Positions 36,432 through 45,606 are shown, counted from the first letter of the stretch. The stretch is DNA of 64,000 nucleotides from Pseudarthrobacter equi (GCF_900105535.1 NZ_LT629779.1:2790001-2854000); one strand, 5' to 3'. Notes: generated by a model from the letters alone, not told the origin. A program made the numbers and translations.

Positions 36432-36974
36432 TCAGTTATGAAGTGCGGCGTAGAGGTTGAGGCTGCAGGAGAAGAGCACCCAGGAGAAGTAGGGCAGCAC
36501 CAGCAGCCCGGCCACGCCGTTCACCGGGCCAAACCGCAGGATCAGGAACACGAGGCAGCCGGCCAGCCCGGTGAGGACCACCAGCGCAGCCCAAAGCGCC
36601 GCCGGGCCCAGCAGAGGGTAAAGGCCGAAGTAGCTCAGCGGCCAAGCGGCATTGAGCACCAGCTGGAGCAGGTAACCGGCCATGGTGCCGCCCGTGAGCG
36701 CCCCCTTCCGCCAGACCAGCCAGGCGGCAACGGCGATACTGCCGTACAGCAGGAGCCACATGGAGCGGAACATCCACTGCGGCGGCATCCAGGGTGCCTG
36801 CACGGAAGCCGCGAACCAGCCGTGCATGTTCAGCAGGATCGGAACCGTGGCCAATGCCCAGGCCGTGACGGAGAGGGCAAGGAAAGCCATCAGGCCCAGG
36901 ACCTGCGTGGGCAGGTTACGGGTCTGGGGTCCGGCGGGCGGGCCGGCCGGCTGCGGATCGGTATTTACGGGCAC
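36432..36974 (-). CDS. TspO/MBR family membrane protein
   Basis: The 180-residue protein starts at GTG and has five hydrophobic helices after a 20-residue Pro-rich start. Family motifs are visible: WFAASVQAPWMPPQWMFR, NAAWPLSYFG and LPYFSWVLFSCSLN. TspO proteins bind tetrapyrroles and sterols and are linked to stress responses. The 239 bp upstream to gapB contain no gene I can support. Confidence 0.85.
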   Translation of the reverse strand: MPVNTDPQPAGPPAGPQTRNLPTQVLGLMAFLALSVTAWALATVPILLNMHGWFAASVQAPWMPPQWMFRSMWLLLYGSIAVAAWLVWRKGALTGGTMAGYLLQLVLNAAWPLSYFGLYPLLGPAALWAALVVLTGLAGCLVFLILRFGPVNGVAGLLVLPYFSWVLFSCSLNLYAALHN

Positions 36975-37017
36975 GGTTCAGGATCCCCAACACATCTTCC
37001 AAGGTCAAACCGGTTGT

Positions 37018-37411
37018 GCGGATGGGACAGCCGGTACGCCGGGTTCTGTTCCCCCGTGCCGTTGCCGTCACGGGGGCGACGGCCATCCATCTACGGATAC
37101 CGTTGCCGGCACCCTCTAGCGGCCTACCCGGACACTCGGGCGGGCAGCCCTCAAACGTGCCCTGTCTGGCCTTGCTCCGGGTGGGGTTTACCTAGCCTCC
37201 CCGGTCACCCGGGAAGCTGGTGGTCTCTTACACCACCGTTTCACCCTTACCTGCCGCTTTCCGAAAACGAAAAAAGCAGGCGGTCTATTCTCTGTGGCAC
37301 TTGCCTGCGGGTTACCCCGAGTGGGCGTTACCCACCACCCTGCCCTGTGGAGCCCGGACGTTCCTCGAGCCACTTTCGTGACGCGCGGCCGCCTGGCTGT
37401 CCCATCCGCTT
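37018..37411 (-). ncRNA. rnpB: RNase P RNA (type A)
   Basis: RnpB is the catalytic RNA that trims the 5' ends of tRNAs. Read on the minus strand the ends form a perfect 15-bp P1 helix (37395-37409 with 37018-37032). Universally conserved blocks appear in order: GAGGAACGTCCGGGCTCC, then ACAGAGAATAGACCGCC, then GGTAAGGGTGAAACGG, and CCGGG near the 3' end. Exact ends are estimated. Confidence 0.95.
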
Positions 37412-37460
37412 CCAGTCTACCGGCGCCGGCGGCTGCTGTTGCCGCCGGTAGGATCGGACG

Positions 37461-38225
37461 GTGCTGATCCTGCTCCCCCCTTCAGAAGGCAAGACCCCCG
37501 CGGTCAAAGGTGCCGCCGTCGATTGGTCGTCTTTGGGCTTTCCGGACCTCAACCCTGCGCGGGCGAAGGTACTGGAGGCACTGGGAACCATCAGCGCCCA
37601 CGAGGACGCCCTCGACCTCCTGGGCGTGGGCGCATCACTGCGTGACGACGTCGTACGCAATACGCGGCTGCACGCCGAACCGGCGGCCCCTGCGCACCGC
37701 ATCTACTCGGGCGTCCTTTACGACGCCCTGGGTTACCGGACCTTGACGACGGCCCAGCGGCGCAAGGCTGATGAGTCGGTGCTGGTGGTATCGGCATTGT
37801 GGGGCGCCATCCGCTTCGGCGACTCCGTGCCCGCCTACCGGCTGTCCATGGGGACGGCGCTGCCCGACGTCGGACGCCTCGCCACGTTCTGGAAGCCACA
37901 GCTTTCCGAGGCCCTCGCCTCCGTCGTGGGGGACCAGCTGCTGGTGGACTGCCGGTCCAGCACCTACGCGGCTGCGTGGGCTCCCCCGGCAGGACAGACG
38001 GTGTCCGTGAATGTCTTCACCGAAGCCGGCGGCGTGCGGAAAGTCGTCAGCCACTTCGCCAAGCACACCCGCGGCGAGCTGGCCCGGCACCTGCTCTCGC
38101 GCCGCGGCAAAGCGCCCTCAACGCCCGCCGGCCTCCTGAAGGCCGCACGGGAGCGCTGGACTGCGGAGCTCGTTCCCGGGACTGCGCGGAAACCGCATGC
38201 GCTGAACATCGTCCTGCCGGGCTAA
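37461..38225 (+). CDS. yaaA: YaaA/DUF328 peroxide-stress protein
   Basis: YaaA lowers free intracellular iron during peroxide stress in E. coli and binds DNA. The 254-residue protein begins at GTG with the family signature LILLPPSEGKTP. Other conserved parts are SALWGAIRFGDSVPAYRLSM and VDCRSSTYAAAW, then VVSHFAKHTRG. It is divergent from rnpB, 49 bp from its 5' end, so their promoters must overlap or be adjacent. Confidence 0.92.
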   Translation: MLILLPPSEGKTPAVKGAAVDWSSLGFPDLNPARAKVLEALGTISAHEDALDLLGVGASLRDDVVRNTRLHAEPAAPAHRIYSGVLYDALGYRTLTTAQRRKADESVLVVSALWGAIRFGDSVPAYRLSMGTALPDVGRLATFWKPQLSEALASVVGDQLLVDCRSSTYAAAWAPPAGQTVSVNVFTEAGGVRKVVSHFAKHTRGELARHLLSRRGKAPSTPAGLLKAARERWTAELVPGTARKPHALNIVLPG

Positions 38226-38300
38226 GGCTCCCCTGCCCAACGGTCAGTGCCACGGGCCGGTTTGGCCGGGCAGGACGATGCCAGCTGCTGCGTGCCTGGG

Positions 38301-39038
38301 TCAGGCCCACTCCTCCGAGCGGACCAGGATGGCACCTGAGTCTGGGCAGAAAACGATGTCGTCACCGGAAGCGGCGGTGATCTCCGCGAGGTCGCCGGGG
38401 CTGAGCTTCATGCCCGAAGCCTCCGAGATGCCGTGGAAGAGCCGGGCAGCGCCCACACCGCGTTTGGCCAGGGTCTTCTCATAGATGGCCAGCATCCCGG
38501 CGTCCAGTCCGGCGGCGAACTCATTGCGCCTGCCCCGCACGTCTGCAGCTTCCGCGTCGACTGCGGCGAGCTCCTTGTCCAGTTCCGCGCGGATGCTGCC
38601 GAAGGAGCCCTGGATATCGTCCACGATCTGCTGCTGTGCAGACTGCCGCTCACGGAGTGTGTCCAGGCGTTCCAGGACTTCCAACTCCACGTCCTCGAGG
38701 TCCGAACGCCTTCTGTTGAGTGAAGCGATGTCCTTCTGGAGAGCCACCAGGTCCTTGGACAGGCCCGTTCCGCTGTTGAGGCGCGCCTCATCCCGCTCAA
38801 TGCGGGTGGCCACCTGTTCAACGTCCGCCTCAGCCCGCTTCAACTCGGCTTCGGCGTCGTGCACTGCCACTTTTGCGGCACCGAGTTCGCCGCTGGCCAC
38901 GGAAAGGGCAGCCTCAAGGTCTTTGATCCGGGGATCGTTTTCCAGCGAGCGGCGGCGGCTGGCCAGGGCTTTGAGCTTTGCATCCAGGCCTTGCAGGTCG
39001 AGCAACTTGATCTGTTCCGCCGGTGCTGCCTTCGCCAC
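38301..39038 (-). CDS. Coiled-coil protein of the zinc-ribbon (CdsZ/YbeD-like C4) family, ribbon degenerate
   Basis: From GTG 39038, preceded by GGAGG, the protein has 245 residues. Residues 10-170 are a long antiparallel coiled coil (DLQGLDAKLKALASRRRSLEND, LVALQKDIASLNRRR). Homologues end in a C4 zinc ribbon with two CxxC pairs. Here only one Cys remains (DDIVFCPDSGAILVR), so metal binding is lost. In actinobacteria this gene usually precedes a nif3-like gene, as it does here (nif3 ends 124 bp upstream). The function is not established in this organism. Confidence 0.85.
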   Translation of the reverse strand: MAKAAPAEQIKLLDLQGLDAKLKALASRRRSLENDPRIKDLEAALSVASGELGAAKVAVHDAEAELKRAEADVEQVATRIERDEARLNSGTGLSKDLVALQKDIASLNRRRSDLEDVELEVLERLDTLRERQSAQQQIVDDIQGSFGSIRAELDKELAAVDAEAADVRGRRNEFAAGLDAGMLAIYEKTLAKRGVGAARLFHGISEASGMKLSPGDLAEITAASGDDIVFCPDSGAILVRSEEWA

Positions 39039-39162
39039 TGTTACCTCCGCTTGATCCCTCCGGCCGCGGCCGGGCACCGTACCGGCGCTTCCTCGACTCT
39101 AGCGCCTGGCCCGCGTCCCTGCCTCGCCGGGCCGCACCGGGCCGCACCGGGTGCGCGGCGGG

Positions 39163-40086
39163 TCAGCCCGGCGTAAGGATGAAGTCCCAGGGATCGCTGT
39201 TGGTGGCACTCACCTGGATTTCGACGTCGTGCCCCTGGTCGGCGAGGACGTTGCCCAGGGCTGCCGCGGCGGCCGGCAGCCAGAGCCATTCGCTGGCGAA
39301 GTGGGACACGTCGACGAGGTAGGGGCGTCCGTTCAGCGCCGCTTCCCGCGCCTCCGAAGCCGGGTGGTGCCGAAGGTCGGCCGTGACGTAGACGTCGGCG
39401 TTACTGGCCCGCACTTCGTTGAACAGCGAGTCGCCCGCGCCGCCGCACACAGCGATCCGCCGGACCAGGCCGTCTTTGTCACCGGAGACGCGCACTCCCC
39501 CGGCTACGGACGGCAGGATACCGAAGACCCTGGCCGCGAAATCGCCCAGGGTCATGGCGTCCTCGAGGTCCCCGACCCGTCCAATTCCCTCCTCGGGCAG
39601 TCCGTTGGCCGCCAGCGTCAGCGGGGCAACGTCCTGGAGGCCCAGCGCGTCGGCCAGCACATCAGACACACCCCCGACGGCGGAATCACCGTTCGTGTGG
39701 ACCGTCAGCAGGGCGGTTCCGGACTCGATCAGCCGGTGGACCGCCCGGCCTTTGGGAGTCGTGGCCGCGACGGACGTGACGCCTTTAAGAAGCAGCGGAT
39801 GATGGGTGATCAGGAGTTCTGCACCCCATTCGACGGCTTCCTCGATCACCTCCAGCGTGGGATCGACGGCGAACATCACCTTGGTGACCAGCGCTGCAGG
39901 GTGGCCCGCCACCAGGCCCACCCTGTCCCAGCCTTCCGCCAGGGATTCAGGCCACAGTTCCTCCACCGCGAGCAGCAGGTCGCCGAGGGTGGGAGCCCCG
40001 TCCGGCTCGTCGCCGGCCTGCCCGGCGAAGGGGGCGTCGCCGTCGTGCTCGTCCGGACCGGTAACGTCGGTGTCCACAGGTTCCAT
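39163..40086 (-). CDS. Nif3-like dinuclear metal centre protein (NIF3/DUF34, GTP cyclohydrolase-1-type-2 fold)
   Basis: The 307-residue protein starts at ATG 40086 (MEPVDTDVTG); the first 30 residues are acidic and disordered. The metal-site motifs are LLITHHPLLLKG, TVHTNGDSAVGG (normally TNxD) and DVSHFASE near the C-terminus. The VAVCGGAGDSLFNEV segment is typical. The biochemical role of the family is debated. Confidence 0.9.
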   Translation of the reverse strand: MEPVDTDVTGPDEHDGDAPFAGQAGDEPDGAPTLGDLLLAVEELWPESLAEGWDRVGLVAGHPAALVTKVMFAVDPTLEVIEEAVEWGAELLITHHPLLLKGVTSVAATTPKGRAVHRLIESGTALLTVHTNGDSAVGGVSDVLADALGLQDVAPLTLAANGLPEEGIGRVGDLEDAMTLGDFAARVFGILPSVAGGVRVSGDKDGLVRRIAVCGGAGDSLFNEVRASNADVYVTADLRHHPASEAREAALNGRPYLVDVSHFASEWLWLPAAAAALGNVLADQGHDVEIQVSATNSDPWDFILTPG

Positions 40087-40187
40087 AGTCTTAGTTTTAC
40101 CCCATCGCCCGGCGGGCGATGGCATGCCGCCGGTGTGACGCGGGACGCGCGGGGAATCATCCGGCGCTGCCAACCATTGAAGAGGTC

Positions 40188-40712
40188 ATGAAAACTTTTG
40201 TTCTTGGCGGAGGCTGCTTCTGGTGCCTCGACGCCGTCTACCAGAAAACAAAGGGTGTCACGGCAGTGGTGTCCGGCTACACGGGCGGCCACGATCCGTA
40301 CCCTGACTACTACTCCGTCTGCAGCGGCACCACCGGTCACGCCGAAGTGGTGGCCGTGACCTTCGACGAGGAGATCATCCCGGCCGAGGTCATCCTGGAT
40401 ATGTTCTTCGCCCTGCACGACCCCACCACGCTGAACCGCCAAGGCTATGACGTGGGGACCCAGTACCGCTCCTCGATGTTCTACGAAACCACCGAGGAGA
40501 AGATCCTGTTCGAAGAAGCCATCGACCGGAACCAGGCCCTGTGGAGCCACCCGATCGTGACTGAGGTCAGCCGCCTCCCCCGGTTCCATGTTGCCGAGGA
40601 GTTCCACCAGGACTACTACGGAAAACATCCCGAGCAGGGCTACTGCCAGGTCATCATCAACCCGAAGCTCGCCAAGGCCAGGAAATATTACTCTGCATGG
40701 CTTAACGCTTAG
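40188..40712 (+). CDS. msrA: Peptide-methionine (S)-S-oxide reductase MsrA
   Basis: MsrA repairs oxidised Met. The real start is ATG 40188 after AGAGG, giving 175 residues. The catalytic Cys10 lies in GGGCFWC, followed by the family residues GYTGGHDPYPDYYSVCSGTT and GHAEVV. A recycling cysteine is Cys in GYCQVI near the end. It is divergent from the nif3-like gene with 101 bp between starts. Confidence 0.96.
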   Translation: MKTFVLGGGCFWCLDAVYQKTKGVTAVVSGYTGGHDPYPDYYSVCSGTTGHAEVVAVTFDEEIIPAEVILDMFFALHDPTTLNRQGYDVGTQYRSSMFYETTEEKILFEEAIDRNQALWSHPIVTEVSRLPRFHVAEEFHQDYYGKHPEQGYCQVIINPKLAKARKYYSAWLNA

Positions 40713-40776
40713 CCAGCATTACGCGGCCTCGTTAGGCTGACCTCAGTATTCACCCCTCAGAGATAGGCGTATCTAC

Positions 40777-41712
40777 ATGGCACGGATTTATGACGACGTA
40801 ACGCAGCTGGTAGGCCGCACCCCCCTGGTCAGGCTGAACCGGCTCAGCGAGGGGCTGGGTGCCACCGTTGCCGTAAAGCTTGAGTTCTACAACCCGGCCA
40901 ACAGCGTGAAGGACCGCATCGGCGTGGCCATCATCGACGCTGCGGAAAAGTCAGGTGCGCTGAAACCGGGCGGCACCATCGTCGAAGGCACCTCCGGCAA
41001 CACCGGGATCGCCCTGGCCATGGTGGGTGCAGCCCGCGGCTACAAGGTCATCCTCACCATGCCCGAAACGATGTCCACGGAACGCCGTGTGATGCTCCGC
41101 GCCTTCGGTGCCGAAATCGTTTTGACGCCTGGCTCCGAGGGCATGCGCGGTGCGGTGGAAAAGGCCCAGGAAATCGTGGCCAACACCGAAAACTCCATCT
41201 GGGCACAGCAGTTCGCCAACGAGGCCAACCCCCAGATCCACCGCGACACCACTGCCGAAGAAATCTGGGCCGACACCGACGGCGACGTGGACATCTTCGT
41301 CTCCGGCATCGGCACCGGCGGTACCATCACCGGCGTGGGCCAGGTCCTCAAGGAGCGCAAGCCCGGCGTCCAGATCGTGGCAGTCGAGCCCAAGGACTCC
41401 CCCATCCTCAACGGCGGCGCTCCGGGCCCGCACAAGATCCAGGGCCTGGGTGCCAACTTCATTCCCGAACTGCTGGACACCAACGTTTACGACGAGGTGC
41501 TGGACGCGACGCTTGAGGATTCCGTCCGTGTTGCCCGCGAACTGGGCGTCAAGGAAGGCATCCTGGGCGGCATCTCGTCCGGTGCAATCGTCTGGGGCGC
41601 CCTGGAGTTGGCTAAGCGCCCGGAAAACGCCGGCAAGCTGATTGTTGCCATCGTCTGCGATTTCGGTGAGCGTTACATCTCCACCGTCCTCTATGACGAC
41701 ATCCGCGGCTGA
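40777..41712 (+). CDS. cysK: Cysteine synthase A (O-acetylserine sulfhydrylase)
   Basis: CysK makes cysteine from O-acetylserine and sulphide with PLP. In the 311 residues the PLP Lys45 is in NSVKDR, the phosphate-binding loop is [10 protein letters not shown], and GTGGT and GISSGA are present. cysE follows after 39 nt, the common serine-to-cysteine pair in actinobacteria. No strong ribosome-binding site is seen near the ATG. Confidence 0.97.
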   Translation: MARIYDDVTQLVGRTPLVRLNRLSEGLGATVAVKLEFYNPANSVKDRIGVAIIDAAEKSGALKPGGTIVEGTSGNTGIALAMVGAARGYKVILTMPETMSTERRVMLRAFGAEIVLTPGSEGMRGAVEKAQEIVANTENSIWAQQFANEANPQIHRDTTAEEIWADTDGDVDIFVSGIGTGGTITGVGQVLKERKPGVQIVAVEPKDSPILNGGAPGPHKIQGLGANFIPELLDTNVYDEVLDATLEDSVRVARELGVKEGILGGISSGAIVWGALELAKRPENAGKLIVAIVCDFGERYISTVLYDDIRG

Positions 41713-41751
41713 TCAGACCGCCCTCCGCCCGTTTCCTGTAGAAAGAAGTTT

Positions 41752-42336
41752 GTGGGCTTTTTTGCACGACTAAAGGAAGACCTCGACGCCGCCAGGTCGC
41801 ATGACCCGGCGTCGAGGGGTTCCGTCGAGAACTTTTTCGCCTATTCCGGCCTGCACGCCATATGGATCCACCGGCTGACACACCGCCTGTGGCAGAACCC
41901 GGCGCTGCGTTTTCCTGCCCGGCTCATTTCGCAGCTGGGCCGGTTCACCACCGGAATCGAGATCCACCCCGGCGCCACCATCGGCCGCCGGTTCTTTATC
42001 GATCACGGCATGGGCGTGGTCATCGGCGAAACCGCCGAGATCGGCGAGGACGTCATGATCTACCATGGCGTCACGCTGGGCGGCCGCTCACTGGCCCGGA
42101 TCAAGCGGCACCCAACCATTGGTGACCGCGTGACCATTGGCGCCGGCGCGAAAATCCTCGGCCCCATCACCATCGGCCGGGACAGCGCTGTGGGCGCCAA
42201 CGCCGTGGTGGTCAAGGACGCACCGCCGGAGTCGATCGTTACCGGCGTCCCTGCCAAATGGCGGCACCGTGACGCGCAGCGGGAGACCAAACCCGCCGTC
42301 GACCCCGCCGAGTACGACATCGAATACCGCATCTGA
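41752..42336 (+). CDS. cysE: Serine O-acetyltransferase
   Basis: CysE makes O-acetylserine for CysK. The 194-residue protein starts at GTG. It has the N-terminal helical segment ([15 protein letters not shown]) and the C-terminal left-handed beta-helix with hexapeptide repeats: [43 protein letters not shown]. The His in [12 protein letters not shown] is the likely base. The short C-terminal tail ends Arg-Ile; an Ile end normally inserts into CysK, so complex formation is plausible. Confidence 0.95.
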   Translation: MGFFARLKEDLDAARSHDPASRGSVENFFAYSGLHAIWIHRLTHRLWQNPALRFPARLISQLGRFTTGIEIHPGATIGRRFFIDHGMGVVIGETAEIGEDVMIYHGVTLGGRSLARIKRHPTIGDRVTIGAGAKILGPITIGRDSAVGANAVVVKDAPPESIVTGVPAKWRHRDAQRETKPAVDPAEYDIEYRI

Positions 42337-42385
42337 CGCCCGGCCGGGCGCGCACAGTGAAGCTGGACGCACCACGGCCGGCGGC

Positions 42386-42435
42386 ACGCAAAAGGCGGGC
42401 AGTTCCAGGATTCTCCTGGAACTGCCCGCCTTTTG
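42386..42435. terminator. Bidirectional terminator between cysE and gnd
   Basis: Perfect 25-bp arms (42386-42410 and 42414-42435, extending to 42438) around a TTC loop, with AAAA/TTTT near the ends, form the longest perfect hairpin in the window. Confidence 0.85.
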
Positions 42436-42452
42436 CGTTGTGTCAGCGGATG

Positions 42453-43889
42453 CTAGTGGGTGTCCACCGCTTCGATCTCGGACTTGTCTTCGCCCCAGAG
42501 CGTGTGGAAGGTGCCCTCGGCGTCCACGCGGCCGTAGGTATGGGCGCCGAACAGGTCGCGCTGGCCCTGGATGAGGGCGGCAGCGACGCGCTTGCGGCGC
42601 AGGCCGTCGTAGTAGGCCAGCGAGGACGAGAACACGGGCACCGGGATGCCGAGCTGCACAGCGGTGGCCACGACGCGGCGCCAGGCCGGCAGTGCGTCCG
42701 CGATGGCCTTGGTGAAGGCCGGTGCAAACAGCAGGTTGGCGGGCTTCTCGTCGGCGGCGTAGGCCTTGGTGATGTCCTTGAGGAGTTCCGCGCGGATGAT
42801 GCAGCCGGCACGCCAGAGCGAGGCGATTTCGTCCAGTTTCAGGTCCCAGCCGTATTCCTTGGCCGCGGACGTCAGCATGTCCAGGCCCTGGGCGTAGGAA
42901 ACGAGCTTGGAAGCGTAGAGCGCCTGGCGGACGTCTTCGACGAACGTCTCCGGGATTTCGACCGAAACCTCGTTGCCGGCCAGCATCTCTTGGCCGAGCT
43001 TGCGCTGGGCCGCCTGCGAGGACAGTGCACGGGCGAAGACGGATTCGGCGATGCCGGACACCGGCGAGCCCAGTTCCAGTGCGGAGATAACTGTCCAGCG
43101 GCCGGTACCCTTCTGGCCGGCAGCATCCACCACGACGTCGACGAAGGGCTTGCCGGTCTTGGCGTCCACGTGTCCCAAAACCTCAGCCGAGATTTCGATC
43201 AGGAAGGAGGACAGGTCGCCCTTGTTCCACTCCGTGAAGATCTTGGACTGTTCGGCGGGCTCGATGCCTGCGCCGGAGCGGAGCAGGTCGAAGGCCTCGC
43301 CGATAACCTGCATGTCGGCATACTCAATGCCGTTGTGGACCATCTTGACGAAGTGGCCGGCGCCGTCGGTGCCAACCCAGGCGCAGCAGGGCTCGCCGTC
43401 AACCTTGGCAGAGATCTTCTCGAGCAGGGGGCCGAGGGCCATGTAGGACTCCTTGGAACCGCCGGGCATGATGGACGGGCCGTTCAGCGCGCCTTCCTCG
43501 CCGCCGGACACGCCGACGCCCACGAAGTGCAGGTCCTTCTTGGCCAGGGCCGCTTCACGCCGGCGGGTGTCCTCATAGTGCGAGTTGCCCGCGTCAATGA
43601 TGATGTCGCCCGCTTCGAGAAGCGGCTCAAGCTGCTCGATGACCGAGTCGACCGGCTTGCCGGCCTTGACCATGATCAGCACCCGGCGGGGCTTCTCCAG
43701 CGAATCGACGAGCTCCTGCAGGGTCTCGGTGCGGACGAAGTCGCCTTCGGTACCGTACTTTTCCAGCAGGGTGTCCGTCTTTTCCACGGACCGGTTGTGC
43801 AGGGCCACGGTGAAGCCGTTGCGGGCCAGGTTGCGGGCCAGGTTGGCGCCCATCACCGCGAGGCCGGTGACACCGATGTGTGCAGACAT
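42453..43889 (-). CDS. gnd: 6-phosphogluconate dehydrogenase (decarboxylating)
   Basis: Gnd oxidises 6-phosphogluconate to ribulose 5-phosphate with NADP. The 478-residue protein starts at ATG 43889 after GGAG; a TTG one codon earlier is less likely. The nucleotide motif GLAVMGANLARNLARNG, the substrate motif GVSGGEEGALNGPSIMPGG, catalytic Lys in HFVKMVHNGIEY and the C-terminal block are present. A GntR-type regulator is divergent with 204 bp between starts. Confidence 0.97.
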   Translation of the reverse strand: MSAHIGVTGLAVMGANLARNLARNGFTVALHNRSVEKTDTLLEKYGTEGDFVRTETLQELVDSLEKPRRVLIMVKAGKPVDSVIEQLEPLLEAGDIIIDAGNSHYEDTRRREAALAKKDLHFVGVGVSGGEEGALNGPSIMPGGSKESYMALGPLLEKISAKVDGEPCCAWVGTDGAGHFVKMVHNGIEYADMQVIGEAFDLLRSGAGIEPAEQSKIFTEWNKGDLSSFLIEISAEVLGHVDAKTGKPFVDVVVDAAGQKGTGRWTVISALELGSPVSGIAESVFARALSSQAAQRKLGQEMLAGNEVSVEIPETFVEDVRQALYASKLVSYAQGLDMLTSAAKEYGWDLKLDEIASLWRAGCIIRAELLKDITKAYAADEKPANLLFAPAFTKAIADALPAWRRVVATAVQLGIPVPVFSSSLAYYDGLRRKRVAAALIQGQRDLFGAHTYGRVDAEGTFHTLWGEDKSEIEAVDTH

Positions 43890-43971
43890 CAAAACTCCAA
43901 TTCATTGCGTACGACGGAAAGTGCGGCGGGCCTGCCCCGGGCGGGGTGGCACTGCGCTGATCAAGCTGTCG

Positions 43972-43990
43972 GAATAAAGCATATATATTC
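43972..43990. promoter_or_regulatory. Candidate operator in the gnd-gntR gap
   Basis: GAATA-N9-TATTC is an inverted repeat in a markedly AT-rich patch containing TATATAT, in the gap between two divergent genes. It could be a regulator site and/or the -10 region of both promoters. Confidence 0.35.
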
Positions 43991-44093
43991 TTCGGGTCAC
44001 AGGAAAGTAACGCCCATCCAGTGGACCAGACCGGGCCTGCTGCGGTCCATCCCCGGAGCATGGCCGGGCGATGCTGAGCACTAGGCTTACAGC

Positions 44094-44819
44094 ATGACAA
44101 GCAGCCTGCACCACCGTGCCATCGAGAATCTTGGCACCCGCATCATCTCGGGTGAGCTGCCCGCAGGCCACCTCATGCTCGCAGAACAGCTCGAAGTCGA
44201 GCTGAAGGTTTCCCGCTCGGTGATCCGGGAAGCTGTCCGGGTGCTGCAGTCCCTGGGACTGGTGGAGACCACCAAACGGGTGGGCATCCGTGTCCTGCCC
44301 GCCAGCCGGTGGAATCCGTTCGATCCGCAGGTCATCCGCTGGCGGCTGGCAAGCAACGCCCGCGGCGCCCAGCTGCGGTCCCTCGCAGAACTCCGCGCGG
44401 CCGTTGAGCCTGTAGCGGCCGAGCTGGCGGCCCAGAACGCTCCCGCGCCGCTGCGCCTGGAATTGGTTGACATTGCCTACGCAATGCGCGACGCCGGCAA
44501 CAAGGGTGAGGTGCCCCGCTTCCTTGAGCTCGACATCCACTTCCATTCGCTGCTGCTTTCCGGCTCCGGCAACGAGATGTTCGCGAACCTGATGGGCCAG
44601 GTGGCCGAGACGCTGACGGGACGCACGGTCCACGGCCTCATGCCCGACCATCCGCACGAGGCCGCCCTGCAGTGGCACGTGGATGTTGCCGAAGCAATCT
44701 CTCGGGGCGACGCAGCCGCTGCCCGCGAGGCATCCGACCACATCATGCGCAGGACGATGTCGCAGATGTCCGATTCCTGGACAGAACAGCCTCGGGTTTT
44801 CATCCCGGTAAAGCGCTGA
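44094..44819 (+). CDS. GntR-family (FadR-like) transcriptional regulator, probably of gluconate metabolism
   Basis: The 241-residue protein has an N-terminal winged helix (IISGELPAGHLMLAEQLEVELKVSRSVIREAVRVLQ, residues 18-52) and a helical C-terminal FCD domain with metal ligands: Asp and His in LDIHFHSLLL, His in MPDHPHE and His in QWHVDV. Being divergent from gnd, it likely controls gnd and gluconate genes elsewhere. The ligand is inferred. Confidence 0.88.
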   Translation: MTSSLHHRAIENLGTRIISGELPAGHLMLAEQLEVELKVSRSVIREAVRVLQSLGLVETTKRVGIRVLPASRWNPFDPQVIRWRLASNARGAQLRSLAELRAAVEPVAAELAAQNAPAPLRLELVDIAYAMRDAGNKGEVPRFLELDIHFHSLLLSGSGNEMFANLMGQVAETLTGRTVHGLMPDHPHEAALQWHVDVAEAISRGDAAAAREASDHIMRRTMSQMSDSWTEQPRVFIPVKR

Positions 44820-44870
44820 GCCGCACGGGCGGCCTCCGGTTAGCGCTTTCTCCGCTTTCCCGGCGACACA

Positions 44871-44899
44871 CATTCCGGAATGACTTCTTGTTTCCGGAA
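44871..44899. repeat. Two TTCCGGAA boxes in the convergent gap after gntR
   Basis: The first copy sits in the perfect 12-bp palindrome CATTCCGGAATG (44871-44882). The second TTCCGGAA (44892-44899) is exactly 19 bp further. They are followed by an AT-rich TGTATATTC and a CACCGCG/CGCGGTG hairpin (44928-44956). The gap (44820-45003) lies between two convergent gene ends, so no gene start explains these elements. Confidence 0.4.
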
Positions 44900-45003
44900 C
44901 TTCACTGTATATTCATTTCAGGCCCTTCACCGCGGCATCCCCCAATAGTCGCGGTGGAGGGTTTTCCACTGCCCTGAAGCCCCGCGCTGCCTGTTCTGGC
45001 ACC

Positions 45004-45294
45004 TTAAGCGGCGTCCGCCACGGCGTCCCGCAGCCGCCACCCTCCGCCCAGCCCGTCGCGCTCAAGCAGCATGGTGGTCAGCGCTGAGCCTGCGTTGCTT
45101 CCCAGGCGTACCTGGACCTGGAGGACCTCTACGTCCACCCTGCTCCGGCCCTTGGGCATCCGGCGGTTGGTCTCCCACCAGTTGACCCGTTCAAACCACC
45201 TGACCGGTTCGGCGCCCACCAGCCACTCCCGGCCCCGGCAAACCACAGATGCAGGTATTCCATCGCCGCCGTCGCGGACTATCACGTGTTCCAT
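45004..45294 (-). CDS. Small conserved hypothetical protein (DUF6504-like)
   Basis: From ATG 45294 (MEHVIVRDGGDG) the protein has 96 residues. The frame is open upstream but there it runs through the tRNA-Val terminator and the tRNA itself. The core SVVCRGREWLVGAEPVRWFERVNWWE and the VDVEVLQVQVRLG strand suggest a small beta-rich domain like the family I remember as DUF6504. That assignment is from memory. The function is unknown. Confidence 0.65.
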   Translation of the reverse strand: MEHVIVRDGGDGIPASVVCRGREWLVGAEPVRWFERVNWWETNRRMPKGRSRVDVEVLQVQVRLGSNAGSALTTMLLERDGLGGGWRLRDAVADAA

Positions 45295-45370
45295 GCCCTG
45301 TACGTTATGGCGAGGGTCTGACACCGCACTCCGGGTGGACCACGCCGGCACTGGGCCAGGAAAGGGAAAG

Positions 45371-45413
45371 AAAAAACCCGCCTCGCGTGCTTCAAAAGCA
45401 TGCGAGGCGGGTT
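45371..45413 (-). terminator. Terminator of tRNA-Val
   Basis: Arms of 18 nt (45375-45392 and 45396-45413) pair with one G-U; on the minus strand they are followed by six T (45376-45371). Confidence 0.85.
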
Positions 45414-45418
45414 GTTGG

Positions 45419-45491
45419 TGGGTCCTACCGGGATCGAACCGATGACATCCACGGTGTAAACGTGGCGCTCTACCAGCTGAGCTAAAGACCC
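45419..45491 (-). tRNA. tRNA-Val (anticodon TAC)
   Basis: The 73-nt cloverleaf has acceptor GGGTCTT/AGGACCC, D-stem GCTC/GAGC, anticodon loop TTTACAC in stem CCACG/CGTGG and a T-arm with TTCGATC. The discriminator A and the bases after it read ACCA, so CCA is encoded (45418-45416). Confidence 0.95.
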
Positions 45492-45606
45492 TTGCCAATT
45501 GGATTGCTTTCGATAAGCCGCAAACCAACGAACATAGACTCTACCCGACAAAGGCGGCTAAACGCGAATCGGGATCTGGGCCCCACCTTCCGGGTATTCC
45601 GGCCGG

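Noticed and set aside
42357..44084. Plus-strand open frame of 575 codons across gnd
   Set aside because: It mirrors gnd codon by codon and starts inside the cysE-gnd terminator; gnd has all its motifs.
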